Numbered from the stretch's first letter, positions 26,070-38,757 are shown. The stretch: 64,000 nt of DNA from Epiperipatus broadwayi (GCA_028023455.1 JAQFVV010006199.1:5282972-5346971); one strand, 5' to 3'. Program-made: numbers and translations. Notes: generated from the letters alone by a model not told the origin.

Positions 26070-26890
26070 CTTTAATTAAACATATGAATTATGGTTATAT
26101 TACATGTACATGTATAGTATACTCATTTATAAATAAAGATCAATATAAATATCATTAGATATTCAATGAGAATAAGAACTATTAAAATTTAAGATTAATA
26201 CAGCTACTTTTAGTGAAACTCATCTTCTAAAACAAGTACTTTTAATAAAATTTGTTACAAATCTTTTTGTAAAGACAAATTAACTAGTGAAAGGTAATTG
26301 TGTTGTATTGAATTTTCCATAAAGTCGAATTGATTTTTTCCTACTTTTGGAATTTCTCCATACATCACTGAACGGTTAATGGTGTTACAATTTTGCCTGC
26401 TCAATGGTATATGTGCTCATTTTTTTATTGTACACACTCCAATGTTAAAATCTAATAATTCAGAAAAAAAAAAAGCTTTTATTCCTGGATAGATCGCATT
26501 ATTTTAACAATAATACCTTTAGCAGTTCAAATTTTTATTGTTGAACATTTTTTTTAAAGATGTTGGTATAAATAATAGAATCTGGACAAAAATTGTTGGA
26601 AAATAACAGTCATTCAAAGCAATAGTTTTAATAAATTATATTATAACTGGACATTAGAATACAGAAAAAGTTCATATTATATAAGCCATTACAAGAGTAG
26701 ATTGTTGGACATATAACAGATTAATATCCAAAAGTTAAAATGATAATTGCATTAAAAATAGGTCATATTTCAATCATATTTATATAAAAACCAATGCCTG
26801 TTTTTTTTTAGAATATTATAGAATTATAAAGTATTCATGCTAAATTTCAACAGCTATTAAACATTAACATTGCTAATTTGGATTTTTAGA
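25340..26890. other. AT-rich non-coding stretch with a TA microsatellite
   Basis: No gene recognised. A long (TA)n tract lies at about 26011-26066; the ORF crossing it (25955-26158) is an artefact. The sequence after 26560 may be further decayed 5' portion of the adjoining LINE, but I could not read a domain. Confidence 0.45.
26011..26066. repeat. (TA)n microsatellite
   Basis: About 28 uninterrupted TA repeats. Confidence 0.95.
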
Positions 26891-26899
26891 ATTGGCATA

Positions 26900-28060
26900 T
26901 ACTGAGGGATAGAATTCTATTAAGGATTATAATATGAATGCAGATAAATCTATTCTTAAATTCAGTAAAAAGAAGAATCACAATTGCTTTTCTGATTTTA
27001 TTAAAAGCAAAGATGGAATAAATTGAACATGGAGATTTATAGCCATTGTCAAGATTTAAGACTAGAAATTCAATAAATGATGAGAAGATGTAAAAGTGAT
27101 AGATGGATCAAAACTGTAAAGAACATGCAAATATTTGCTATATGATTGTTTTAGATTTTTTTTTGATGCATTGAAGTTATAATATGAACTTGAAAATAGT
27201 ATCATAATTCTATTAAATCTATCAATTGCACTCTCTTATATAATAGCAATAATATATGTATAGTAGATAAAGGGAGTATTTTGTTCATTTTTGAATAATT
27301 AAATAATAATTGAATTGGCAGCCTTTAATATATTCATTTAGTAAAATTACGGTGTCTCTTTATAATCTTAAAAATAGAAAGTTTTGCAAGTCCTGATATA
27401 ACATCTGGAGAAAGTTTACAATATAATGATATGTTAATTTCAGAATTTCTGGAATTTTTAAGGAATATAATGACTCATGCTGCCTAATATTAAGGCATTT
27501 CTAATGTTTAAATTATTAAAAATAAAAAGAGCAGATAAATTTGCCATAATTATTGTGGTATATTATACTTTCCATTACTGTGTTTAATAATTTTATGAAA
27601 TAGGTTATTTCAAGTCATATATAAATAGTTTCCAGATACCCAATGTAGTTTTAGAGAATTAGGAAGCACTATAGATATAGATTTGTTGTCAGAAAAATGC
27701 AAGCAAAGTGTTGAAAATAAAAAAATGGTTGTTTATCTAATTTATTTATACCATATAGATTCTACATGATAAAATAAGAGTAAGTGTTGATACTACAGAT
27801 TATAAACCTGTGGCATTTGTAATGAAAAATAGTACTAAACAAGAATATGTAGTAGGTCCGATTTTGTTTTTTTATTTTTATGATGTAGTCTTTGAGATTC
27901 TTTATAAGTAGCTTAATAAAACAGAGATCAAAAAGCAGTGCAGATTTGGTAGCAGAATTTTAAATTTAGATTTATTAAAAATAAAAATAAGAGTGTTATC
28001 TTCTTGGATTCTGAATTTATATACTGATAGTTGTGCAATTCTTATTAATTAAAAAATATG
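26900..28060 (+). pseudogene. Decayed LINE: linker and reverse transcriptase
   Basis: Reading frames shift often, but ordered blocks are clear. Near 27085 DRWIKTVKNMQIFA resembles the linker after the endonuclease. Near 27550 comes CHNYCGI (family N-N-Y-R-G-I). At about 27635-27700 FPDTQCSFRELGSTIDID matches RT motif Q-C-G-F-R-x-x-R-S-T-I-D. Near 27840 TKQEYVVGPILFF matches the K-Q-G-C-V-L-A-P-T-L-F motif. Near 28015 LYTDSCAILI stands at the catalytic YADD position, with one aspartate lost. The order and spacing fit a non-LTR retrotransposon widespread in invertebrates. Loss of catalytic residues and many stops show it is dead. Confidence 0.75.
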
Positions 28061-28069
28061 ATCTACAAA

Positions 28070-29092
28070 TTGTACTTAATGTTTGAGTTAACATATAAAA
28101 ACTTTAATTTAACAATTAATGTTTAAAAACTCAAGTTCTTTATCAGTCAGTGATGAAAGAAAATCTTCAGCAACTTTCAGCTTTTTGGTTATTAAGTTGA
28201 CAATACAAACCGATTTAAACATCTTAATAACTGTTTGAATAGAATAATGAATGCAGACAGATTTTAACATGCTGTTGCTACAACTTTTATCAAATAAAAA
28301 CAAATTTGGTATTTTATTCTATTGAAATAATTATTATAATTAAATTAGTTATATATAGAAGAGTTACTTTAACTAATTTATTATATGAAAGTTAGACCTG
28401 AACATCCATCAATCTAACTTAAAGATATAAGAAAAAAATATTTAAATATGCTCTATAAAATTTTAAAAATACAATATTAATTAATACGGTATTCAACATT
28501 CTGGATGTGATACTATAAAGGCCATTACCATAAAATCACATGACCATTGGACTATATATGTGAAATGAATAAAATGATAATTTGTAGTGGACTTGAGCAT
28601 GATTTTTTGGGGAAATGCAGACCCTGCTTACATTAAGGGATTATTTCAAAGTTATTGGAAAAATATAGTTGAGGATATTATAGTGAGGGACTATAATTAA
28701 ACATGGAGCTATAATTTGTCTTTGCAAAGAAAACTAAAAGACAGTATTACAACATATCCCATTAACAAAAAATGAACCAATATATTCTATATATGAATGT
28801 ATTTGAGATCATGAATTGATTTTTAAAGTCAGCCTAAAACTTATCTTTAACATATTTTTTGTTTTGGCTTTTTATTTTTATTGTGTTGGATAGACCATGT
28901 TGTTTGTGAGTGGATACTATTGCTGTAGATCAGGCATATTTAATAAAACCCTTTAATCATCACAAATTATTAAGAAGATTTTAAGATTATTTTAGGAATA
29001 ACCATTATCATACTTACAAAATACAAATGCTATCATATGATGAAGTTACATCAGAGTTGTGCATACTCATTTTAATGTATTAAAAATTACTC
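28070..29092. other. AT-rich non-coding stretch
   Basis: The 64-codon minus-strand ORF at 28109-28303 has no domain I recognise. No repeats were identified before the A3 target duplication. Confidence 0.45.
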
Positions 29093-29219
29093 TTAACTAA
29101 TAATATTAAAATAGGCAAATCTCTCCAAACAGTACTGCTACTCAGTGCAAGCCAGAGTAATCAATGGATGCCAGAAGGCTTGTGTATAAAATCCCTATCT
29201 AGTGCCTACTCATCCAATA

Positions 29220-29261
29220 TCCCCAGAATAGTTTCTAGCTTGTGGTTTTTGTCAGTGAAAA
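29220..29261 (-). ncRNA. Hammerhead ribozyme motif (A3, forward unit)
   Basis: Minus strand: the first core reads CTGACAA (G8 changed), stem II strand AAGC-type, intact GAAAC, then TGGGGA. Predicted inactive. Confidence 0.58.
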
Positions 29262-29613
29262 ACTTTGGATCTGAGAAATCTTAGGATCTAATGCAACCCT
29301 CCAGCATCCATCTTTTATCTCTACTTAATTACAAACTATGAGTCTAAAATTGGAAAACACAATAATATTTTCAATCCAAGCTCATTAGCTTATATAGTCA
29401 TATAGATCAGAAACTCAGTTCAGAACCCATACATTTTGGTGTCTTTGGTTCTTTAATAACTATAGCCACCACTATCCTGTTAGGGAGGATTAGTATTAAA
29501 CCACTAAACATCACATGATCACAATTTTTTATGCTTTCTCATAACTGTTCTTAAAACAGACAAAATTCTCCATACAGTAGTGCCACTAGGTGCAGTGCTT
29601 TCAGATCCAAAGC

Positions 29614-29654
29614 TCCTCACTGATGAAAGCTACAAACTAAAACTAGTCTGGGGA
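29614..29654 (+). ncRNA. Hammerhead ribozyme motif (A3, inverted arm)
   Basis: TCCTCA and TGGGGA pair as stem I. CTGATGA is intact, stem II AGC-type is eroded, and AAAACTAGTC carries the second core (first G lost) and the GUC cleavage triplet. Confidence 0.65.
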
Positions 29655-29834
29655 TATGGGATAAGTAGGAACTAGATAGAGATTTTATGCATAAGCCTTC
29701 TGGCATCCATTGATTACCCTGGTTTGCACTGAGTGACACTACTGTATGGAGAGTTTTGCCTGTTTTAATAACAGTTATGAGCAAGCATAAGAAGTGGTGA
29801 CTGATGATGTTTAGTGGTTTAACTAGTAATATTA

Positions 29835-30258
29835 TGAACATAAGAATTTGTTAATAATTTGTCATTAATATGTTTACAGTCGATTTATATATAAAAAAAT
29901 ATTCTAAGACAATATTGTATTTTAAAGAAATATTATTTAATAATAATAAACAATCACAAATAGCTGCATTATACAAAAATAAAGATAAGCAAATTACATT
30001 AATTCAAAATTACAAAATAATATAAAAAGTATCGAAACTTAATTTGCAATTAATATATAATATTAGACAATATTTTATTCAAATTATGTTTTCATTAGAT
30101 GTAATTAATGCGTAATTGTAACAAATATATTTTTAAAAATATATTTCGTATAAGTTTTTGCATAAAAGTCTACAAACTCAAAAACTTTGCATAGTAATCA
30201 AAGTCTAGATTAGTATTGTAAAATTTTGTGTTTAAGAAAAATAATCATTAACGCTAAC
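29835..30258. other. AT-rich non-coding stretch
   Basis: Short AT-rich spacer between element A3 and the tRNA-derived retroposon; nothing recognised. Confidence 0.5.
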
Positions 30259-30273
30259 AAAGCTACCAGTGTA

Positions 30274-30387
30274 GTCTTGCATTGGTGATCGAGAGGTCAG
30301 CGCGACTGTCTTGCACTTGCAGGCAGTTGCCCGGGTTGCGGGTTCGCGTCCCGGCTGATGCTACGACACTTAAAAAAAAAAAAAAAA
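30274..30387 (+). mobile_element. tRNA-derived SINE-like retroposon with poly(A) and target duplication
   Basis: The body is far more GC-rich than its surroundings. A tRNA-like fold runs from about 30279 to 30361: acceptor GCATTGG pairs with CTGATGC, the A box is TGATCGAGAGG, and the B-box region GGGTTCGCGTCCCG gives a T arm. The 83-nt length suggests a class II tRNA (Leu or Ser) ancestor. A short ACGACACTT link is followed by about 17 As. The insertion is flanked by the perfect direct repeat AGCTACCAGTGTA (30261-30273 and 30388-30400), a target-primed reverse transcription signature. The intact tail and duplication imply a recent insertion using LINE machinery. Confidence 0.88.
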
Positions 30388-30479
30388 AGCTACCAGTGTA
30401 AAAGCTTAATTTGGCAGTTGCAGAAAAAAAGATATAATTTATTACAAATAGTTTTATTCTTAGAATTTAATAGCTACTA

Positions 30480-33400
30480 ATAGCTATTGATATTTACATG
30501 TCTCAAAAGATATAATAAACTAAGACACAATAGTCTTCCAGACATCAGCATAATCTCCGATATATCGCTTATAGAAAATTTAGAATCAAATAGTCTACTA
30601 AAACCCAAGAGTTTTGCAAAAAAAAAAAAGATAAAAAATTCAAAAATCGTAAGTAAAACAAAAAATAATGATATGAAAAAAATTGCTGACAACCTCTGTG
30701 TTCTTCATGAAGTTAAAAAAGTGAATATACTAAAAAAGACACTAAAGAAAAATGTCACGAAAACCAATAATAATAATAAAGTTCTGACAATCTCAGAAAA
30801 AAAGTCCCCATAGAAATTGTCAGAAAATTGCTACATGGAATACATTCAAGAAAATGAAAATAATGAAATCACGCTCAATACTATCCTTTTTAGTAAACAA
30901 AATACATTTCGAAAATTTTAAATCTCTAATATTTCTCAACGATAATAGTATTTCAATTGCAATTAACCTAGGGGAACTCTCGAAAATAAAGAAAAAAGAA
31001 AAAAATTATCTTGAAACAAACAAGCAAAAAATTCAACATTTAGTTCTAACAACAGTACAAAATTTTTAATTTTTAATTCTATTAGAATAAATGAAGAAAC
31101 TATTAAGCCTAAACATGCATCCTTCCATAAATTAAACGATTACTGGTGATAGATATTTTCAAATAGTCTCTCACCACATCAATCATTAGCGTGATAGAAA
31201 ACTATGATCCATCAGATAATCAACCACTACTATTTCATCCTTCGCTGTATGATTATTTAGCAGATCAAAAACATTAAATTAACAACTATTTTCTCATCAA
31301 GATCATTTATAGCATTAGAATATTTTTCAAAACAACAGAATGAAGAGGCAGAGAAGATAATTAAGCATCTAAATTTAAAACAGTTATACTATGTAACTAA
31401 AGACTCGAATCCAATTGTACATGGTTGCATCCTGCATGCTTCTCCTGATTTCAAAGAACTGCTACCCAAAAATATAGCTGAAATTGCTCAGGTCATAAGT
31501 GTATCAAAAGAACTTACTCCAAACATAAAATTTGAAATTCCAAATAACTCTTAGAAGATCACATTCAAAATGAAACAGGACATGTATAAGATAAAATTCC
31601 ATATTGTATTTTTATGTGATCAATTCCCATTATAGTTAGTATTAAGGATCGGCAACTCCTTTGCTTCAAATGTTCCACAAAATGGACATATTGCTTTTCA
31701 ATGCAATTTTGGAAATTGCAACAGTTGTGCAAAATTGATAGATTTGGTCACTTGTGCAATAATAATCATAAGACTACTTCATGACCTAGTGTAGCTTTTA
31801 AAAATAGCATGCCCACTTTATACATAAGTTACATTAACAATAAAACCTTACCTGAATACAATCCACAAGTACTGCCTATCAAGAATTTGATGTGAAACAA
31901 TCCAGTCAAGTATGTGACACCAATAACATTTTAACAGATATACCATAAGTACATTGCTGTTATGAGAATCAATCTCAAAATTCACTTACTGATAATCATT
32001 TACAACAATCTATGGACTTGAACAATGGTTCGTACACCAAATTTTCTGTGTCCTAACCAAAATATACAAAAACATTATCCAGAACTAAAAATAAAAACAA
32101 GTTGTGAACACACCTAATAAAATTACCTCTTCTGCCAAAGAAAATAGTAAAAGAACTACATTACCTGTTTCTGACACCAAACACGCCAGCAAAAAGTGTC
32201 ATTCCAACTCTTCAAAAATATAATATATCAAGCATAAAAACAGCCACAATAAATATGCAAGATCTTTATTCATACAATAGGACATCACAGCTATGTCAAT
32301 TTCTAAATAATCATTATGTGGATATTTTTGTCATTACAGAAACAAACATTACTTTATCAATCAAATCAATCATTGTTAGCACTCTAAACAGTAAATACAT
32401 ATTTTTTACATAAGGCCAACATCAGACTAGCACAAAAAGTAGTTGTTCTAATTACTACACAATTTCCACTGACAAGGTTAAAAATAATATGTATGCCAGT
32501 TAATGCCATTATTATTCAATCACAATTATAGCAATATATTCATACCAAAAGCAATAGACATTGTAAATATTCTCTTCATTGCCCAAAATAAAATCCTATA
32601 TAAGCCTGGTTTAACTATCATGTGTGGTGATTTTAATTGCTCCTACAGCCTTACTACCACTACTATTACTCTATCCTCCAAATGCTGTGTCATTTATTGG
32701 AGGTAGGACCTTCTTTCATTGACCTCTTTTTTGTTTCTTCTACTGACCTCAAAATTTCAATTCACCTGTCTAATGTTTCATTCTCTGACCATATCTGTGC
32801 AACTTTCACACAAACTACCCTTTAAAATAAACCAACAATTTATAAATTTATAATCAAGTGGCAAATTCCTAGGAAATATCTCTAATGTATTAATTGCTAG
32901 TAATTATTTTCATTAGCTGCAAAATCTCTCTTTGATTGAAATGTGAACACTGCTAAAAAGATTTCTAAATAATTGTTGTTCTGATTGACTAATAGATTAT
33001 CATTAAAATAATCTTATATCCAATGTATTGATAACATCAGTTGAACTCTTTAAGCTATAACAAAATTTAATGAGGCAAAACTCCTTATTCATAAACTGCA
33101 AAGTAAAGCTAAACATCTAACTGCTCTTTAAAAACAAAATACCATGGTAATTAGACTTATAAAACTAATCCCTAATCATTCAGCACTAACAAAAATTACA
33201 CTAAATTTGAAAAATCAACCCACCCTTATGCTTACTGTATTTCCAAATCTGTTGATATTGAATTTCTTAATCATTTAAAAAATAATCCTAAAGCAGTTGA
33301 TTATCATCTATTTTCTACTAACTGCAAAATACATCTTCCTCAAAATTATTACACATCAAAGCAATAAATTCTTGATGAAATTATGCATTTACATTCACAC

Positions 33401-35150
33401 ACCTCAATAGCAAATCTTATTCCAGCTAATATTTTTAAGAATCTAAATTATATTATCTACCCCATTCTACATAAGTATTATAATAAACTTTGTTCACATG
33501 AATGTCACATACGTAGACTCTCCTTGTAATTTTATGCCTTAGAAAAAACTGAAAAGCTTTATATCCATCAGTAAATCACCTGATTCTTATCATATTGGAA
33601 GATATTGATCAAAAAGTCTTTGCAAGAATTATTCTTAAACAACTAAATGACCTTATCCGCCCTAAACTTTCCTTATCACATTATGCTGTTCAAACCCACT
33701 GTGTATCTTAAGCTATTCTATTAGCAATATTATATACAAAATAAAATATTATGTTGCATGCCAGGTTGACTTTAAGGCTGATTTTAATCTGGTAAGCTGG
33801 GAATATTTATTTAACACATTAAGCAAACTTCTGCCTAGCCATACATATCTAATTATCGCTATAAAAATTATGTTACCAATAGATTCATCAAACTAGAAAA
33901 TTACATGTGCCTCTCATCATCTTTTAAATCAAGCCAAGATATTTCACAAGCCTCACCATTTGTTTTACTATTATTTGCAATATATATAGATACCATAATC
34001 AAAGAGATTACTATTAAAGTGATATCTTTTATTGATGATACCCTGATAATCTTCAGAGACCTACAAAATATTCTTTTTATTTTTCATATTCTGAAAAAAT
34101 ATGAAACTCTAATATGATCTACAATACAAGTTTGTAAGTCATCCATGAGGCAGATAGCTACAAGTTGCAATCTATTTTCATTCTTCACAAATACACACTC
34201 ATCATTTCTTAGAATTCCAATTAACTTATCCACAACACAATTAAGCCATCACTAAATCATCTGGTAATAAACAAGTTCAATATAAAAATAAAAGTCTCCT
34301 ACCCAAAATTTCTTTGTCCTATAGTAAAATTTTGTACTGTTAATGCTAATCTGGGTGGTATATTTGCTTACTATAATCCATGTATGAATCTTTTAAGGAG
34401 TATTATTAAAAATATCATGACCATAATAAAATCATATATCTGAAATCAACATCACATCTATCAATTACAAGTGCTTAATTTCCCTATTTGCGAAGATTGT
34501 ATTAACCTACTATGTTCTCAATCATTTGTATCCTACATCAAAGCTAAGATGTACATTGCAACCACAGTTAATCAAACCCTCAAAGCCATTCTCCCATTTA
34601 TAATATTGCTTGCTCAACTTTTATATAAAAATTGCTTTTTTTAATACTGATCACACTATTGAATATGTAGATCTATTGGACAATTATAACATCAAATGGT
34701 GTTTCATTTAAAGATCTGAAAAAAATTATATACTCTGGCAGATATCTATGGTCAATTCTTCCAAGTGTCAAAACTTTAATCATATTCCAAAATATGTATG
34801 TTTCTCAATCTTGGCTAAATTTTTTGCATAACTTATTATTCAACATGATTCCTACAAAAATCTTTCTCATTAACCATTTTAAATTAAATCTGGATCCCAC
34901 ATGTATATTATGTAATAGTAATCCAGAAAATGTGATACATATTTTTGAAACATGTCCATACTTCTCATCTTTAGGACACTTCATATTCCACAAGCAAATA
35001 ATTAATCTAAAAGAACTGCTTGAGAAAAATATCAAAATTTTATGTTTTAATAATATACTTTATTGTACAAAAAATAGATTACGTAAATTTACAATTGTTT
35101 TGCCAGTGTTATAAGGGCATGATGGGTCTATCAAATGTGTTATCAATTAG
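30480..35150 (+). pseudogene. Near full-length dead LINE (gag-like ORF1, endonuclease, RT, zf-RVT)
   Basis: Ordered remnants of one non-LTR retrotransposon on the plus strand. ORF1-like, Lys-rich coding lies at 30487-30813 and 30854-31069. A further stretch at about 31314-31556 contains VHGCILHASPDF. A zinc-knuckle-like CFKC with DRFGHLCNNNH is near 31670-31770. The AP endonuclease starts near 32230 (VDIFVITETN), continues with MCGDFNCS near 32620 and ends SFIDLFFVSSTD then SDHICATF near 32715-32810. RT: KVFARIILKQLNDLI near 33620, SPFVLLLFAIYID near 33955, catalytic box SFIDDTLII near 34030. A C-terminal zf-RVT finger lies at 34794-35114. The size and the zf-RVT finger suggest the I/Jockey group; the clade is uncertain. 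Stops and frameshifts throughout. Confidence 0.82.
34794..35114 (+). pseudogene. LINE C-terminal zf-RVT zinc-finger segment
   Basis: An open 106-codon stretch within the preceding LINE. It contains a hydrophobic IPTKIFLINHF block, then CILCNSNPENVIHIFETCP, the C-x2-C...H-x3/4-C zinc-binding pattern of the zf-RVT domain found after LINE reverse transcriptases. It marks the 3' coding end, with the LINE boundary soon after it. Confidence 0.8.
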
Positions 35151-35219
35151 AAAAAAACTTACAGCATTGTTCAAATAGGTTTACAAATTATTAGTTACTG
35201 GGTACATTTTAACATAGAC

Positions 35220-35715
35220 CAGGGTGGGCAATTGTTTGGCTCAGGCGCCACATAGGTTGGTGGAGGACTACATTGGGGGCCATTTTATGGAAGTAAAGGT
35301 TAGCGAAGGACCACACTCTTTTTTTTTCATGACCCAATAAACACACTGCTTTATTTCCTGTATTACCAAAAAATATTTGTTTTGTCCATTCTTCATTAAA
35401 CACATGACATTCATCACTGATTTTACATTTTTTTGGAGGGTTCATGGTTTCACTAAAGTTGGAAATGTATATATTTGCTAATGCAAAGACAAAATTGAAA
35501 TTAAACAGATCAACTGGAAAAGCACTGCACATTGTATCTACACTGCGCATGTGTATTGACATGGCTATCCTAGTGAAAAATACAAGACAAATCTTTGGTT
35601 GTACATGGAAAGGAAATCTCAGTTCAAGGTGAATTTTTCTGATTGTCTTGGAGGGCCACATAAAAACTCTTAGAGGGCCACATGTGGCCCTCGGGCCACT
35701 ATTTTCCCACCCCTG
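35220..35715 (-). mobile_element. Short hAT transposon retaining the transposase N-terminus
   Basis: Termini CAGGGTGGGCA (35220) and the complement of CAGGGGTGGGA (ending 35715) are classic hAT inverted repeats. The flanking 8-bp duplication is ACATAGAC (35212-35219) against ACATAGAT (35716-35723), 7 of 8 identical. G+C is well above background and GTGGCCC-rich at the ends. Inside, the minus-strand ORF (35736-35209) includes MNPPKKCKISDECHVFNEEW, then TKQIFF and KAVCLL. This resembles the start of Charlie/GTF2IRD2-like hAT transposases just before and into the BED-type finger. The catalytic region is absent, so this is a 496-bp deletion derivative that needed a transposase in trans. Confidence 0.85.
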
Positions 35716-36199
35716 ACATAGATGATTACAGTACAATTAAAGGAGATATGATTAAATAAAAAAAAATTACAGTATAGAAATATTTACATTAGCAATTATG
35801 CATTTATTATTTGTAATGATTTCTTTTTTTATTTATCCATGTGTTCCAAATCAAAACTTGCTTGTTTATTAAAAATTACATTGTTGAAAATACATGGTTT
35901 AAAACTATATAGCTTTCGAACAAACAGATAGATATTATTGTTACAGTTCAAACAAATTGTTAGGCAGATACCTGATAAATGTAAACTTGTAAACTATGTA
36001 TTTGCCTATATTGTATTTTCATTGTCTGGGGTTTTAGTTCATCAGTTTAAATACTTTTTGATTGAATTAAAATATATCCTTTGGACTATTCAATACATAG
36101 ATGTGGTGTTTAAAAAATTGCTGAAAAAGGAATATGTAAACAACAACAACAAAAAAAATTAATAAATGTTCTTGTTACAGCAAAGTCTTTTTTTTTTTG

Positions 36200-36850
36200 A
36201 GGTTATGACTTGTTTCAGGTTTTTAATAGTGACCATCGATTCAAGAAATGGTTATTGGAACCCAAATTTTTTGACTTTCCTTTAAAGCTAAATCTTCATG
36301 CTCTACCTACCTCCTATTTCCTTAAATACCACAGGTTTTACAACAAAATTGATGATTTTTGTTCCTTGTGCCACAGGGAAAAAGAAACACAACAGCACCT
36401 ATTTTACACCTGCACAGCTCTGACAAATGCCTGAGAAATTATGATTAACACATATAGACAAAATATCAAAATTTTCATGTATACAATGCCATAGTAATTA
36501 TTCACACTATTAGAACCATTGCTCACTGTGTTCTTTAATTTTAGACTACAAAAAATACAATGTTCTAAAAAAAAGGAATAAAGAATGGTATAGTATATAT
36601 TTATGTGCCCTAAAATATATATTTAGAAATACTATGAAAAAAATTTGGCAAAACAATATTTTTCTAAGTTGTTCATTATTTTAAAATGATATAAATTATA
36701 CTTAAAAATTGAATCACTGTATCAGCCTTCAGACACTAGTCAAAATAAATATACTTCACAAGCTGTGCATCTTATATCATATAAAAAAAAATTTCCTACT
36801 GTACATATTTTAATGCTTGTACATAATTTGTAATTAATAAAGTTTATATA
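36200..36850 (+). pseudogene. LINE 3' fragment with zf-RVT finger
   Basis: An open stretch at 36210-36434 reads LNLHALPTSYFLKYHRFYN, then DDFCSLCHREKETQQHLFYT, ending in C: the C-x2-C-x8-H-x4-C pattern of the LINE zf-RVT domain. A stop follows, then about 400 bp of AT-rich sequence that may be 3' UTR. It differs from the finger at 34.9 kb and so represents a second insertion. Confidence 0.7.
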
Positions 36851-37229
36851 CATAAATGAAAAATAATCATTTTAGAAAAAAAATTATAAATGGTCGAATA
36901 ATAAAATTCATTGTTATTATCTTCAGTTCTATATTGGTAAATAATTCATTATATAGTTTAAAATATTTATATTATATCTTATATGTATAGTGGTATTCTA
37001 GTCAAAAGGTAGTTCTTTTTCAAGCTACTTCTATTATTATTTCTGAATTATTATATATTACATAGTTTAGCTTTTCATCACAAAAAGTTTGAATGCTAGC
37101 ATATCTGGACCATGAGGTACAACATAAAATATGACATGTTACAAACTAGCATTTCATTTGTTTTAAATTAGGGTAAACTGTTACTAAAAGATCTGAAATG
37201 ATTCAAATTATATATAGCAGTAAGCAATG
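36851..37229. other. AT-rich non-coding spacer
   Basis: Nothing recognised; may include the worn 5' end of the mariner element. Confidence 0.4.
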
Positions 37230-37990
37230 AATACGATTCATAGTCAGCCATAAAGTCTACAAAAGGTTGATAAAATTAATTGAACTGATCCCTGAATGTC
37301 TATCAGACTTGTTGAGGAACTCACTGTTATCCTCAAAATCACTGTCTATTACATTTTAACAGAAGATTGGAATGCATATGCTCTCTTTGTATTCATTTGT
37401 TAACATTCAATCAAAAAGACACTTGAGTAGAGCACTGCAGAGTCATGAAAAGAATCATTTCTATGGATCTAGAATTATTGTCAAACATTATAACAAGTGA
37501 TAAGAAATGGGATTACTAATATGAGTCATCAACCAAGTACCAGGATGCAACATAGCAATTACAAAAATGCAGAAAATTAAAAATAATTGTGAATGTAAAA
37601 GAAACAAATCAAACACTACTCCATTTGCATGTTGTGAATTAGTCATGGACCAAAATTTTTTTCCAAATAATCTGAGTAACTTAAGGAAGACTTGGCCCTT
37701 GTTGCACAATAATATTTCTATCCACAGTGCCAAGTTGGGTACAACTTTTAGGCAAAAAAAAATTATGTCATCCTTGAGCATCTATCTTATTCTCCTGATT
37801 TAACTTCTGCTGACTTTTGGCTATTTCAAAAATTAGGGGTGATCATGAAAGAAGATGCCAAAGTTCAATTCACACCATTCTGAAGCTTACAACAAAGTTT
37901 CTGTAAATGAATTCAGCAGATGATTTTAAAGATTGATTCAAATAGTTTTATAATCATTTTCAGTCAAGTATTTGAATAAAAACAAAACAT
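37230..37990 (+). pseudogene. mariner transposase remnant
   Basis: Frameshifted blocks occur in mariner order. Near 37300 SIRLVEELTVILKITVYYIL then TEDW fits the helix-turn-helix region. Near 37475 LLSNIITSDKKWDY corresponds to I-T-G-D-E-T-W-V with the catalytic Asp. Near 37695 WPLLHNNISIHSAKL corresponds to the H-D-N-A-P-x-H second catalytic block with the Asp lost. Near 37775 HLSYSPDLTSADFWLFQKL is the very conserved S-Y-S-P-D-L-x-P-x-D-F-x-L-F motif carrying the third acidic residue. Multiple stops show it is dead. I did not find terminal inverted repeats. Confidence 0.85.
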
Positions 37991-38665
37991 AAATAATGTA
38001 TTTTATTTTACACCAGTTATCTTTTTACTGGTGTATACCATCCAGATATATAATGATAAAAAAAAAAAAAAAAAAGCCTCAGTGTTCAGCATAAATTTTG
38101 TTCTTATAAAAATATTCTCCTTCATGCTTGTTGCTAATGTAAGTTCACTTTTTTCTAAAAAGTATTCATAAAATAATATTTGATTTTTGCATATATTAAC
38201 ATAGAAAAATAATGTTAGAAATTTACTATTTAAAAAACTAAAGGTTATTGATAATAAATTATTTTTATTTTGCTCAGCTTCATGGTTCTAATTACATATG
38301 TCTAACAATTTCAACACTTTTTTTACCATTAACAATATAAAATTGCATTAATATTTTGATACTAAATATAATTAATAAAATTGGGAGATTATATTTGAAA
38401 AATATCTATAATTAATTTAATTATATGTTAATACAAAATTGCAAAAAAAGAAAAACCTACATTTTTTTCAATCACTTTTATAACTTGTGTAAAAATTTAT
38501 TATTAATTTAGCTTCAAAATAAAACTGTTAAGATTTAGTAATAAAGGGTATTTATTATGCAAATATGTTTTATGTGCATTATATAAATTAATTAATTGCA
38601 TAGCCACAAAATAAGGGCAAATTCCTGTGTTAGAATAGCTAAGAAATGATAGTACATGGAATTAG
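37991..38665. other. AT-rich non-coding spacer
   Basis: Contains a run of about 18 As near 38058. No gene or repeat recognised before element D1. Confidence 0.45.
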
Positions 38666-38757
38666 AAGGGTTTAAATTCACACTTCCAAGCTCCCCATAG
38701 CTATCTACTTTATTTTATACAATCAATACACATGACCACATAATGTGAAAAAGATAA

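Larger units (their letters stand above)
29109..29818. mobile_element. Hammerhead family A, copy A3 (partial unit plus palindrome)
   Basis: Flanked by TTAACTAATAATATTA (29093-29108) and TTAACTAGTAATATTA (29819-29834), 15 of 16 identical. Orientation is opposite to A1/A2: the blunt internal-type end (GCAAATCTCTCC) is at the left and the CATCA-type end (GATGATGTTTAGTGG) at the right. Content is a partial forward unit (29109-29490), the start of a second forward unit (from about 29493) and an inverted arm (about 29600-29818). Comparing 29116 with 29560 gives a monomer of about 445 bp. A hammerhead motif is present in each orientation. Confidence 0.8.

Noticed and set aside
25955-26158. 67-codon ORF on the plus strand
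   Set aside because: It is an IYIYIY translation of a (TA)n repeat.
28109-28303. 64-codon ORF on the minus strand beside LINE debris
   Set aside because: No LINE or other domain recognised; length is not unusual by chance in this composition.
35444-35632. 62-codon plus-strand ORF within the hAT element
   Set aside because: Antisense shadow of the transposase-derived frame.
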